From assembly GCA_013286235.1 (NCBI GenBank), contig JABDGE010000021.1, positions 1 to 49,647 on the forward strand: a stretch of 49,647 bases of DNA, written 5' to 3'. This stretch comes from Bacteroidota bacterium (GTDB taxonomy: Bacteria > Bacteroidota > Bacteroidia > Sphingobacteriales > Sphingobacteriaceae). Every line of letters begins with the position of its first letter. Position 1 is the first letter of the stretch. The notes under the pieces are model-generated. The model did no database searches, was not told where the DNA came from, and saw only the letters and a list, made by a program, of their open reading frames with translations. Positions 42,752 through 49,647 of the stretch are shown piece after piece. The translations under genes and the position numbers were made by a program.

Positions 42752-45097
42752 ATGAATAAATTTCTATTCGCGGCAATAACTATTTTTTCTGCGTCAGCCG
42801 CCTGCGCCCAGCAAGGCCCCGTATTAACCGAAAAGGATTATGCACATGCCGAGAGTTTTCTAAGCTATAATACCGACCCACTAATTGATCATGCCAGCGT
42901 ACGTCCAAACTGGCTGCCTGGTGATAAGTTCTGGTTTCGCGACCTTGATGCACATGGCAGCGAATTTATTTTGGTCGATCCGGCAAAAAAAGAGATCGCA
43001 GGTGTGTTTGACCAGGGAAAACTGGCTGCTGCAATTTCCACCGCTACCGGCAAAACCTACACTGGTTTAATGCTGCCCTTTCAAACCTTTAGTTTTTCTT
43101 CCGACAACAGCTCCATTATTTTCAGGGCTGATGGTAAACAATGGAAATGCGACCTTCAAGGCTATCAGTGCGTTCCGGATTCGGAAAAATTGAGCCCGGC
43201 GGTAACTGGCCTGGATGCGGGCAGGCGCGCCCGCGGCGGCAACCCCAACGAGGTGTTGTCGCCCGACGGCAAGAAAGCAGCATTCATCCGCGACTACAAT
43301 TTATGGGTCAGAGACGTAGCCAGCAAAAAAGAAACCCAACTGACCATTGACGGTATCGAGAACTATGGTTATGCTACCGACAATGCCGGCTGGAAAACCG
43401 GCGACGGCCCTGTTATCCGCTGGTCGCCCGATTCAAAGAAGATAGCCACTTTTAAACAGGATCAGCGAAAAGTAAGCGACATGTACCTGGTGACTACGAA
43501 TGTAGGGAAGCCTGTCCTTAAAACCTGGAAATACCCCTTCCCCGGTGATAAAAACATCCCCATGATCTACCGCGTGATCATCAATGTGGATAATCCCAAA
43601 ATGATCGCACTGGATGTACCGGCCGATCCTCACCGGGCTACCCTGGGCGACGACATTGCCAGCACCGGCACATTTGATGATGTGGACTGGAGCGATGATG
43701 GCAGTCGGCTGGCATTTGTATCAACCTCGCGTGATCATAAGGTCGAGAAATTCCGTATTGCCGATGCCGCAACAGGCGCCGTTCGGGAGGTATTTAAAGA
43801 TAGCGTCGCTACCCAATATGAATCAGGATGGGGCGCAATCAACTGGAAGTTTCTGCCAAAAACAAACGAGATCATCTGGTTTTCGGAACGCGACAATTGG
43901 GGGCATCTCTATCTGTATGATGCAACAACGGGTAACGTAAAAAATCAAATAACCAAAGGCGATTGGGTTGTCACCAAATTGGTTAAAGTTGACGAGAAGA
44001 ACCGTGAAGTATATTTTATTGCGGATGGATTGGAGCCGGAAAATCCATACTTCAGCCAATTCTGTAAGGTTGGATTTGATGGGAAACATTTCAAGGTACT
44101 TACGCCGGAGAGCGGTAACCACGAAATTATCCTTTCGCCATCGAAAAATTATTTTGTCGACACTTATTCAAAACCCGACGTACCACCCGTTACCGTTTTT
44201 CGTGATATCAACGGAAAGCTAATAACGACTGTTGAAAAAGCCGACGTTTCGCGGCTGCAGGCTTCAGGATGGAAAGCCGCAATACCGGTAACAGTAAAAG
44301 CACACGACGGCAAAACGGACTTATACGGACTGATGTTCACCCCGACCAATCTCGACTCGACAAAAAAATACCCGGTGATCGATTATATCTACCCGGGTCC
44401 GCAGGGTGGCAGCGTAGGCGGCTGGTCGTTCGCTGCATCGAGGGGCGATCACCAGGCATTAGCCGAATTAGGTTTCGTTGTGGTGGTGATAGAAGGAACC
44501 AGTAACCCGCTCCGGTCTAAAAGCTTCCACGACATGAACTATGGCAACATGGCGGAAAACACACTGCCCGACCAAATTACAGCCATCAGGCAGCTCGCCC
44601 AACTGCACGCTTATATCGACACCACGAGAGTGGGTATTTGGGGACATTCAGGCGGGGGGTTCGCAACAGCCGCTGCCATGTTCCGTTACCCGGATTTTTT
44701 CAAGGTGGGGATATCCGAGTCGGGCAATCATGATAACCGCAATTACGAGGACGACTGGGGCGAACGCTACGATGGACTGGTAGCCAATTCTGACTACGAT
44801 GCACAGGCAAATGAAAACTACGCCAAAAACCTGAAAGGAAAATTAATGCTGGCCCATGGCCTTATGGATAATAACGTGCCGCCCGAAAACACCCTGCTGG
44901 TAGTTGAAGCACTGGAAAAGGCCAATAAAGACTACGATTTGGTTATTTTCCCCAACAGCCAGCACGGCTACGGAAGCTATTCATATTACATGATGCGCCG
45001 CCGCTGGGATTATTTTGTAAAAAACCTGCTGGGCGGCCAGCCCCCAAAAGAATATGAGCTGAAAATAAAGCCGGATCCCCGAAACCCGGCAAGGTAA
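42752..45097 (+). CDS. S9-family prolyl (dipeptidyl) peptidase, DPP IV type
   Basis: Periplasmic or secreted serine peptidase of 781 aa that removes N-terminal dipeptides. A signal peptide ends in ACAQ. The N-terminal beta-propeller (about 40-500) has repeats such as DVDWSDDGSRLAFVSTS. The alpha/beta-hydrolase domain begins near 530 (GLMFTPTNLDSTKKYPVI). The nucleophile is Ser633 in WGHSGGGFA, the acid Asp706 in MDNNVPPEN, and His738 in SQHGYG; the oxyanion block is YPGPQGGSVGGW. The catalytic triad is complete. Monocistronic, with a terminator 30 nt downstream. Confidence 0.93.
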   Translation: MNKFLFAAITIFSASAACAQQGPVLTEKDYAHAESFLSYNTDPLIDHASVRPNWLPGDKFWFRDLDAHGSEFILVDPAKKEIAGVFDQGKLAAAISTATGKTYTGLMLPFQTFSFSSDNSSIIFRADGKQWKCDLQGYQCVPDSEKLSPAVTGLDAGRRARGGNPNEVLSPDGKKAAFIRDYNLWVRDVASKKETQLTIDGIENYGYATDNAGWKTGDGPVIRWSPDSKKIATFKQDQRKVSDMYLVTTNVGKPVLKTWKYPFPGDKNIPMIYRVIINVDNPKMIALDVPADPHRATLGDDIASTGTFDDVDWSDDGSRLAFVSTSRDHKVEKFRIADAATGAVREVFKDSVATQYESGWGAINWKFLPKTNEIIWFSERDNWGHLYLYDATTGNVKNQITKGDWVVTKLVKVDEKNREVYFIADGLEPENPYFSQFCKVGFDGKHFKVLTPESGNHEIILSPSKNYFVDTYSKPDVPPVTVFRDINGKLITTVEKADVSRLQASGWKAAIPVTVKAHDGKTDLYGLMFTPTNLDSTKKYPVIDYIYPGPQGGSVGGWSFAASRGDHQALAELGFVVVVIEGTSNPLRSKSFHDMNYGNMAENTLPDQITAIRQLAQLHAYIDTTRVGIWGHSGGGFATAAAMFRYPDFFKVGISESGNHDNRNYEDDWGERYDGLVANSDYDAQANENYAKNLKGKLMLAHGLMDNNVPPENTLLVVEALEKANKDYDLVIFPNSQHGYGSYSYYMMRRRWDYFVKNLLGGQPPKEYELKIKPDPRNPAR

Positions 45098-45126
45098 ACG
45101 GAACTCACATGAAGCTTTTCAAAATG

Positions 45127-45157
45127 CCCTGTAAAGCGGTTCAAGAGCTTTACAGGG
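45127..45157 (+). terminator. Hairpin after the S9 peptidase gene
   Basis: CCCTGTAAAGC (45127-45137) pairs perfectly with GCTTTACAGGG (45147-45157), loop of 9. There is no long T-run, so it may act as a bidirectional hairpin. The left arm with its lead (AAAATG...AAGCGGTTC) resembles a half-hairpin at about 41097-41119. Confidence 0.55.
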
Positions 45158-45191
45158 TAATAACCAATCATGTCTTTTAGATCATCTTCCC

Positions 45192-45285
45192 CTAATCTCT
45201 AATCTCTAATTAACTAATCTCTAATTAACTAATCTCTAATTAACTAATCTCTAATTAACTAATCTCTAATTAACTAATCTCTAAC
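45192..45285. repeat. 15-bp tandem array (TAATCTCTAATTAAC)
   Basis: About six copies of TAATCTCTAATTAAC, with partial units at both ends. It reaches to within a few bases of the stop codon of the HdeD gene at 45285. Confidence 0.9.
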
Positions 45286-45806
45286 TACCGCTTAAGCCTG
45301 TATCCCAAAACCACATCAAACAAACCGGTGGTGATAAATGCGATCGCGGTTATCAAAGCGATAGTAACCGCGCCGAATATAGGTTCAAATATAATTGCCA
45401 GGCCAAATAGTGCGATAATGACGCCACCGGCCGAAAGGATCCAGGACCTGCCGGTCATCCGTGAAAAGCTCATCAGCGAAATCCCCCGGAAAAGAAACCA
45501 CAAACCTATCAGGATGCGTAAAATCGCTTCACTGGTGCCTATGTGACCTATCAGTATGATACCCAGGATGATATCAACCACGCCTATCACCAGGTGCCAG
45601 GATCTGCTGGCCTGGTCGCGATCCCGGATAACTCGCAGGAGCTCAAAAATACCGATCAGCAAAATCGCCAGCCCAAATAAAAAACCTAACGCGGCAAATC
45701 CATTGGTAGGTGCAAACAATAGGTAAATACCCAACACCAATAAGATAATACCCTGTAATAAAAACACCCACCAATGGCGGGGACGACGTTCGACGAGCAG
45801 TTCCAT
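45285..45806 (-). CDS. HdeD/DUF308 family membrane protein
   Basis: A 173-aa inner-membrane protein with six predicted helices, for example WVFLLQGIILLVLGIYLLF, FLFGLAILLIGIFELLRVI and VIIALFGLAIIFEPIFGAV. HdeD was first described in E. coli acid resistance, but most homologues, including this one, have no known function. It is the sole member of its transcript; the minus-strand DUF4249 gene ends 90 bp upstream of its start. Confidence 0.88.
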   Translation of the reverse strand: MELLVERRPRHWWVFLLQGIILLVLGIYLLFAPTNGFAALGFLFGLAILLIGIFELLRVIRDRDQASRSWHLVIGVVDIILGIILIGHIGTSEAILRILIGLWFLFRGISLMSFSRMTGRSWILSAGGVIIALFGLAIIFEPIFGAVTIALITAIAFITTGLFDVVLGYRLKR

Positions 45807-45896
45807 AAGTATAGTTTTTTAACTTAACCTAATCATGCCGTAAAGGTTTGCGGACCTTACAATTAAAGCTATTTTGTTACATAATATTCGCAAAAT

Positions 45897-47024
45897 TCAC
45901 TTCCAGAATGACGGTGTCTGCTGCGTTCCGCGGACGGTACAGTCAGCACAATCCGCCGAAGTGAATGCCCATTGCTTTGGGCCTTGGTCAAGCAGGACAT
46001 TGTGCTGCCAGGCCTCAGCTAAAATAGTTACGATCGGATTGGTCGTTGAGTCTACTTCGCAATCATAGGGATAAACAGTAGCAACATAAGGCAAACCGGA
46101 TTCTAAAATAAAAATACGTTTGGATTGTGAATTAGTGGCGGATATATAGCCAATAGGCTGCGCGGCTGTGTTGGAGAGTGCATGTATGTTACCACTAATG
46201 GTGGACGGCAGGGGCGCGAAAATCGACCCCAGGTCTTCGGAATTCTGCTGAAGGTTCTGGTAAAATACGTAACCGTCTGCAGGCAGCGCATATTGCCTTA
46301 CCAGGATAGAGTATTCCTGCTCAACCTTTTCCGAGCTCAGCGGTATTTGGATCACCGGGGCTTCATAAACTACATCCTTGCTTAAATTTTGTGTGGTGGC
46401 GAGTAAAATATTCGATGAAGCGTCTGATGCAAAGCAATAGAAAACATACTGCCACGGGAGGCGGTTCACTACTGATTCGGTTGCTGTATCAACTGTTAAG
46501 AACGAATAATATTTGGCATGAAATATCCATGTCTCCTGGTAGTCCCAACGGTAATAACTGGCCTGGTTCGTAGGATCGTGCGTATTTACATATATGTTAA
46601 CGTTGCCGTTGCTAACCGTATAACCGACGCTGTCAATGGGCGGGGTCGAAATAACAGGAACAAATTCCGACTGATAGCTGCCATCCGTAGTTGTTATGGC
46701 CAAGCGATATTTCGCCGACAACGGAAGGCTGAGCCCCACCGCAATATAATTTCCATGATTATCGCTGGCTAAGGGCCAGGTGGTGGCGTTTTGATTATTC
46801 TCGATAACAACCGTTGCCCCCAGCACAGGATTAGAAGTAGTTGGTGCAGAAATATTTACTGTTTTACTAAGCTTGATGATGGTCGAATCGCCACCTGTAT
46901 TAATTATTCCTTCTACTACAAGGTAGCTGTTTGGCGAGGCTATGGCTGGTGGTGTATACGGTTTGCGGCAAGATGCAACGATCATGGCAAACAGTAAGAT
47001 TACTACCCTTCGTGAGATCGCCAT
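45897..47024 (-). CDS. DUF4249 lipoprotein (paralogue 1)
   Basis: A 375-aa Bacteroidota outer-surface lipoprotein. The lipobox is VASC (Cys19), followed by RKPYTPPAIASPNSYLVVEG. The mature part contains beta-rich Ig-like strands (STIIKLSKTVNI, ATVVIENNQNATTWPL) and the family ending CADCTVRGTQQTPSFWK with paired Cys. DUF4249 proteins are usually encoded next to a TonB-dependent receptor, which is not present here. It follows paralogue 2 on the same strand after 122 bp, so they may share a transcript. Confidence 0.85.
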   Translation of the reverse strand: MAISRRVVILLFAMIVASCRKPYTPPAIASPNSYLVVEGIINTGGDSTIIKLSKTVNISAPTTSNPVLGATVVIENNQNATTWPLASDNHGNYIAVGLSLPLSAKYRLAITTTDGSYQSEFVPVISTPPIDSVGYTVSNGNVNIYVNTHDPTNQASYYRWDYQETWIFHAKYYSFLTVDTATESVVNRLPWQYVFYCFASDASSNILLATTQNLSKDVVYEAPVIQIPLSSEKVEQEYSILVRQYALPADGYVFYQNLQQNSEDLGSIFAPLPSTISGNIHALSNTAAQPIGYISATNSQSKRIFILESGLPYVATVYPYDCEVDSTTNPIVTILAEAWQHNVLLDQGPKQWAFTSADCADCTVRGTQQTPSFWK

Positions 47025-47146
47025 AGTTGGGGTTTTTGAGCGTTACCCAAATATAACAATTCGGAACTACATAAATGTATGGCAACAGCTTCAAAATTCG
47101 GAAAGTAGTATTATTTTGTTACAGTCAAATAGGTATTCCCAACGCA

Positions 47147-48322
47147 CTATTGCCAAAACCAGGGTGGGTTGACACTACCCCGTATGGTGCAATCTGTGCA
47201 AAGAAAAGAACCGTACGTAAATCCTATAATTGTAGGCCCCGCGTAAATGGGCTGCACCGGTTGGTAGACGATAGGGAGGGTGATAAGCAGCGGATACACA
47301 GTATTTTGCCCTTGTGCATTTCGATACCAGGCAGTATCGGGCGGACAATCACCCGGGTAGTTAACTGGTGTATAAGGCGGGACTATTTGATTTGTAAAGT
47401 ACGTTTTTTTTGTTTGTACGTTTGTAACCGTTATCCAGCCGATTACCGGTTCGGCTGCATTGGCCACGTTATGAATATTGCCCTGGAGCTGGCTCGGTTG
47501 TGCATCAAAAATGCTTCCCAACTGCTCCGTGTTCGTTTTAAGGTTCAAATAGAAATTGTATGCATCCGCAGTTAGCGCATACTGTTTCAGATAGATGAGG
47601 TAAGTGGCCTCAATTTTTTCGGAATTGAACGGTATATTCGTTATCGGGCTTTGATAAACCAGGTCTTTACTCAACTTGGCGGTCGAGGCTATATCTATCG
47701 TAGAAGATGCATCGGTGCCATAACAATAATATATTTGGTTGGTGGTCGGGCGCGGAACGATAGTCGATGTGGCTGAATCGAGCACAAAACTCGACTCCTC
47801 CATTGCATGAAATATCCACGCCTCCTGGTAGTCCCAGCGATAGTAGTGCGTATTGTTTGCCGGGTCATGCGTGTTTACGTAAATATTTGCCGCACTGCCG
47901 CCCGCTGTGTATCCAATACTGTCGATAGGCGGCGTGGGTTTTATAGGCTGGTAGGCCGACGCATATTGTTTTTTATCAGGAGTGATAATAAATAGGCGAT
48001 AGTTTCCGGTTGCCGGCAGGTTTAAACCTGCCGAAACATAGTTCCCCAGCCCATCGCCGGTAAGCGGCCAGCTTGCGTTCTGGTCATTCTGTACCGTAAC
48101 AGTTGCGCCGGCTAATGGATTGGTGGTTACCTGCGCGTTAAGGGGCACCGTCTGGCTTAATTTTATAATAGTTGAGTCCGGGCCGGAATTGATAACGCCT
48201 TCAACAACCAGGTAAGTCCCCGGCGAGGCGACTGCCGGCGGATTATAAGGCTTACGGCAACACCATAACAGCAAAATCAGCAGGTAACAGGCTTTCCCGG
48301 GTTTCAACATATTAAAGCTCAA
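47147..48322 (-). CDS. DUF4249 lipoprotein (paralogue 2)
   Basis: A 391-aa paralogue of the downstream protein. A hydrophobic signal (CYLLILLLWCC) is followed by RKPYNPPAVASPGTYLVVEG. The lipobox LWCC is looser than usual but acceptable for Bacteroidota. Mature-region motifs match paralogue 1: STIIKLSQTV, NIYVNTHDPANNTHYYRWDYQEAW, and the end CTDCTIRGSVNPPWFWQ. A tandem duplication is likely. No TonB-dependent receptor lies in the window. Confidence 0.85.
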   Translation of the reverse strand: MSFNMLKPGKACYLLILLLWCCRKPYNPPAVASPGTYLVVEGVINSGPDSTIIKLSQTVPLNAQVTTNPLAGATVTVQNDQNASWPLTGDGLGNYVSAGLNLPATGNYRLFIITPDKKQYASAYQPIKPTPPIDSIGYTAGGSAANIYVNTHDPANNTHYYRWDYQEAWIFHAMEESSFVLDSATSTIVPRPTTNQIYYCYGTDASSTIDIASTAKLSKDLVYQSPITNIPFNSEKIEATYLIYLKQYALTADAYNFYLNLKTNTEQLGSIFDAQPSQLQGNIHNVANAAEPVIGWITVTNVQTKKTYFTNQIVPPYTPVNYPGDCPPDTAWYRNAQGQNTVYPLLITLPIVYQPVQPIYAGPTIIGFTYGSFLCTDCTIRGSVNPPWFWQ

Positions 48323-48449
48323 GTCGAAAATTAGTTAATTGAATTACGAATAAAAGCAATTAATTTGATAAAAGCGACACCACAGACCATGATAGAATGT
48401 ATTATTAATGTGGCAAATGGATCACAAGGCCGTAAGTGCCGTGGTTACC

Positions 48450-49433
48450 TTACAGCGCTCCGGCTATCAATTCCCCATAAAACTCCGAAAGCAACATTCC
48501 CGCTGCCCGAACCTGCTGCGGGATCAGGCTGGCATCCGACTGGCCGGGAGTGGTGTTTACCTCGATGAAGCAGAACGCTTCCGTCCTTTCCAATAAAATG
48601 AAATCGACGCGTACCATGCCTTTGCAATTCAGCCGCAGGTAAATTTCGGTAACGATCTCCGCTATCTCTTCGTTTTTGGCCGGTGAAATATCCGCGGGGG
48701 TTATCTCTTCCGAAACACCCGCCGTGTATTTGGCCTCGTAATCAAAAAACTCTTTGGAACTGATGATCTCCGATGCCGGCAGCACGGTAATTTTACCTTT
48801 CAGGCGGGCAACCCCGATGCTGAATTCGCGCCCCTTAATAAATTCCTCCACTAACACCTCGTCATCCTCGTGAAATGCTTTTTTCAGCGCCTCAGGCAAA
48901 GCGGCAACGTTATGCACCTTGCTCATCCCCACGCTGCTGCCGCCGTTATTGGCCTTTACAAACAGGGGGAATTTCAGCGAAGCCGCGATGATGGCCACAT
49001 CATGCATGTCCCTTTCAAAAAGCCGCATGGAACGCGCGGTATGCAAGCCATGTATGCTCTCCACGATCGCTTTGGTATAGGCCTTGTTCATCGTAATGGC
49101 CGAAGTAGTGGCATCGCAGGTATTGTAGGGAACGCCCACCATATCAAAATACCCCTGCATTTTCCCGTCTTCGCCGGGTGTGCCATGCACGGTAATAAAC
49201 GCGAAGTCGAACTTGATCTTTTCACCATCCAGCACCAGGCTGAAATCATTTTTGTTCACCTCTACCCTTCCATCCGGACCATCATAAAACCAGCTATCGC
49301 GATTGATCCAAATGGGATAAACTTTATAATTGGCCGGGTTTAAATTGGCAGCGATATTTTTCGCGCTGTTGACCGATACTTCATATTCGCCGGTAAAACC
49401 GCCGGCGCAAAGAGCTATGTTTTTGATTGACAT
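48450..49433 (-). CDS. ddl: D-alanine-D-alanine ligase
   Basis: ATP-grasp ligase that makes the D-Ala-D-Ala end of the peptidoglycan stem peptide. The protein has 327 aa. ALCAGGFTGEYEVSVNSAKNI opens the N-domain. FITVHGTPGEDGKMQGYF, VKANNGGSSVGMSKV, EEFIKGREFSIGV and FCFIEVNTTPGQSDASLIPQQ are the Ddl ATP- and substrate-binding blocks; the last supplies Mg2+ ligands. TAGVSEEITPAD matches the omega-loop region. It is monocistronic with a -7 box just before the ATG. Confidence 0.95.
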   Translation of the reverse strand: MSIKNIALCAGGFTGEYEVSVNSAKNIAANLNPANYKVYPIWINRDSWFYDGPDGRVEVNKNDFSLVLDGEKIKFDFAFITVHGTPGEDGKMQGYFDMVGVPYNTCDATTSAITMNKAYTKAIVESIHGLHTARSMRLFERDMHDVAIIAASLKFPLFVKANNGGSSVGMSKVHNVAALPEALKKAFHEDDEVLVEEFIKGREFSIGVARLKGKITVLPASEIISSKEFFDYEAKYTAGVSEEITPADISPAKNEEIAEIVTEIYLRLNCKGMVRVDFILLERTEAFCFIEVNTTPGQSDASLIPQQVRAAGMLLSEFYGELIAGAL

Positions 49434-49440
49434 GATGGTT

Positions 49441-49448
49441 CAAAGATA
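49441..49448 (-). promoter_or_regulatory. -7 box TATCTTTG at the ddl start
   Basis: On the minus strand TATCTTTG ends 7 nt before the ddl ATG at 49433. Confidence 0.5.
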
Positions 49449-49647
49449 ATTTTTGATTTACGATTTACGAATTACGATTTACGATTTACGATTTTAGCGA
49501 ATTGAGTTTGGGCTACCACTCAAAGTCATCTCGTCCGCTGGCTAGCGGATCGGCACCCCAGGGGACATTCACGCCTTGGGTTTACGTTAATGCATTCCGC
49601 CCAACAAGTTTTTCAATCCGCGTAATCCGAAAAACGGCGTAGCCCTC
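49449..49647. repeat. Heptamer array (GATTTAC) and trailing spacer
   Basis: 49455-49494 is about six tandem copies of the heptamer TTTACGA with one variant (ATTACGA). The remaining ~150 bp to the window end shows no gene; words such as CCGCGTAATCCG resemble repeat words elsewhere. Confidence 0.7.

Overview
The window reads as a chromosomal stretch of a Bacteroidota bacterium, most likely Sphingobacteriaceae and close to Mucilaginibacter or Pedobacter. The support is the gene content (DUF4249 and DUF4296 lipoproteins, WbqC, an MG2/TonB-plug protein, an S9 peptidase, HdeD, DMP19), very few Shine-Dalgarno sequences, and many -7 boxes of the Bacteroidota type TAnnTTTG. Placement at genus level is inference. 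No rRNA, tRNA, CRISPR array, prophage or complete insertion sequence was seen.

Layout. 1-4.7 kb: envelope genes, with a partial lptD divergent from an amidase-MCE (MlaD-like) pair, then a disordered hypothetical protein. 4.8-8.7 kb: SGNH/CE2-type esterase, mutS2 and a DUF4296 lipoprotein on the minus strand. 8.7-14.7 kb: YggS-type PLP protein, GNAT acetyltransferase, aspartate kinase, a large MG2/plug protein broken by a 7-C tract, and a VOC protein. 14.8-18.1 kb (minus): a small-protein/nucleotidyltransferase pair, bioB and mgtE. 18.1-21.4 kb: a long structured leader and mgtA, divergent from mgtE. 21.4-24 kb (minus): YigZ, an EamA transporter and ribD. 24-30.9 kb: prmC carrying in-frame repeat insertions, an AT-rich orphan, xerD (minus), aroQ, an MscS channel and a glycosyltransferase (minus). 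31-36.7 kb: LpxL-like acyltransferase (minus), WbqC, a secreted lipoprotein and proB-proA. 36.7-37.8 kb: repeat-rich spacer hiding a 30-residue membrane-protein gene with its own promoter and terminator. 37.8-42.4 kb: mnmA, thioesterase, DMP19 with a relic of a thioesterase 3' end, AraC regulator, a MITE-like element and an SDR. 42.7-49.6 kb: S9 peptidase, HdeD, two tandem DUF4249 lipoproteins and ddl.

Most genes are core metabolism and envelope biogenesis: LPS export, peptidoglycan hydrolysis and precursor supply, lipid A acylation, proline, aspartate-family amino acids, biotin, riboflavin, shikimate and magnesium uptake. The unusual part is the spacer DNA. Short tandem arrays with periods of 7, 8, 14 or 15 bp sit at gene boundaries, and an 18-bp palindrome recurs four times. 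One array and one palindrome copy lie in frame inside prmC. Other points of interest are the 30-aa gene at 37.1 kb, the gene-end duplication around DMP19, the mgtA leader, the poly-C frameshift and a recurring leaderless-type promoter layout. No multi-gene defence or biosynthetic system that I could call new was found.
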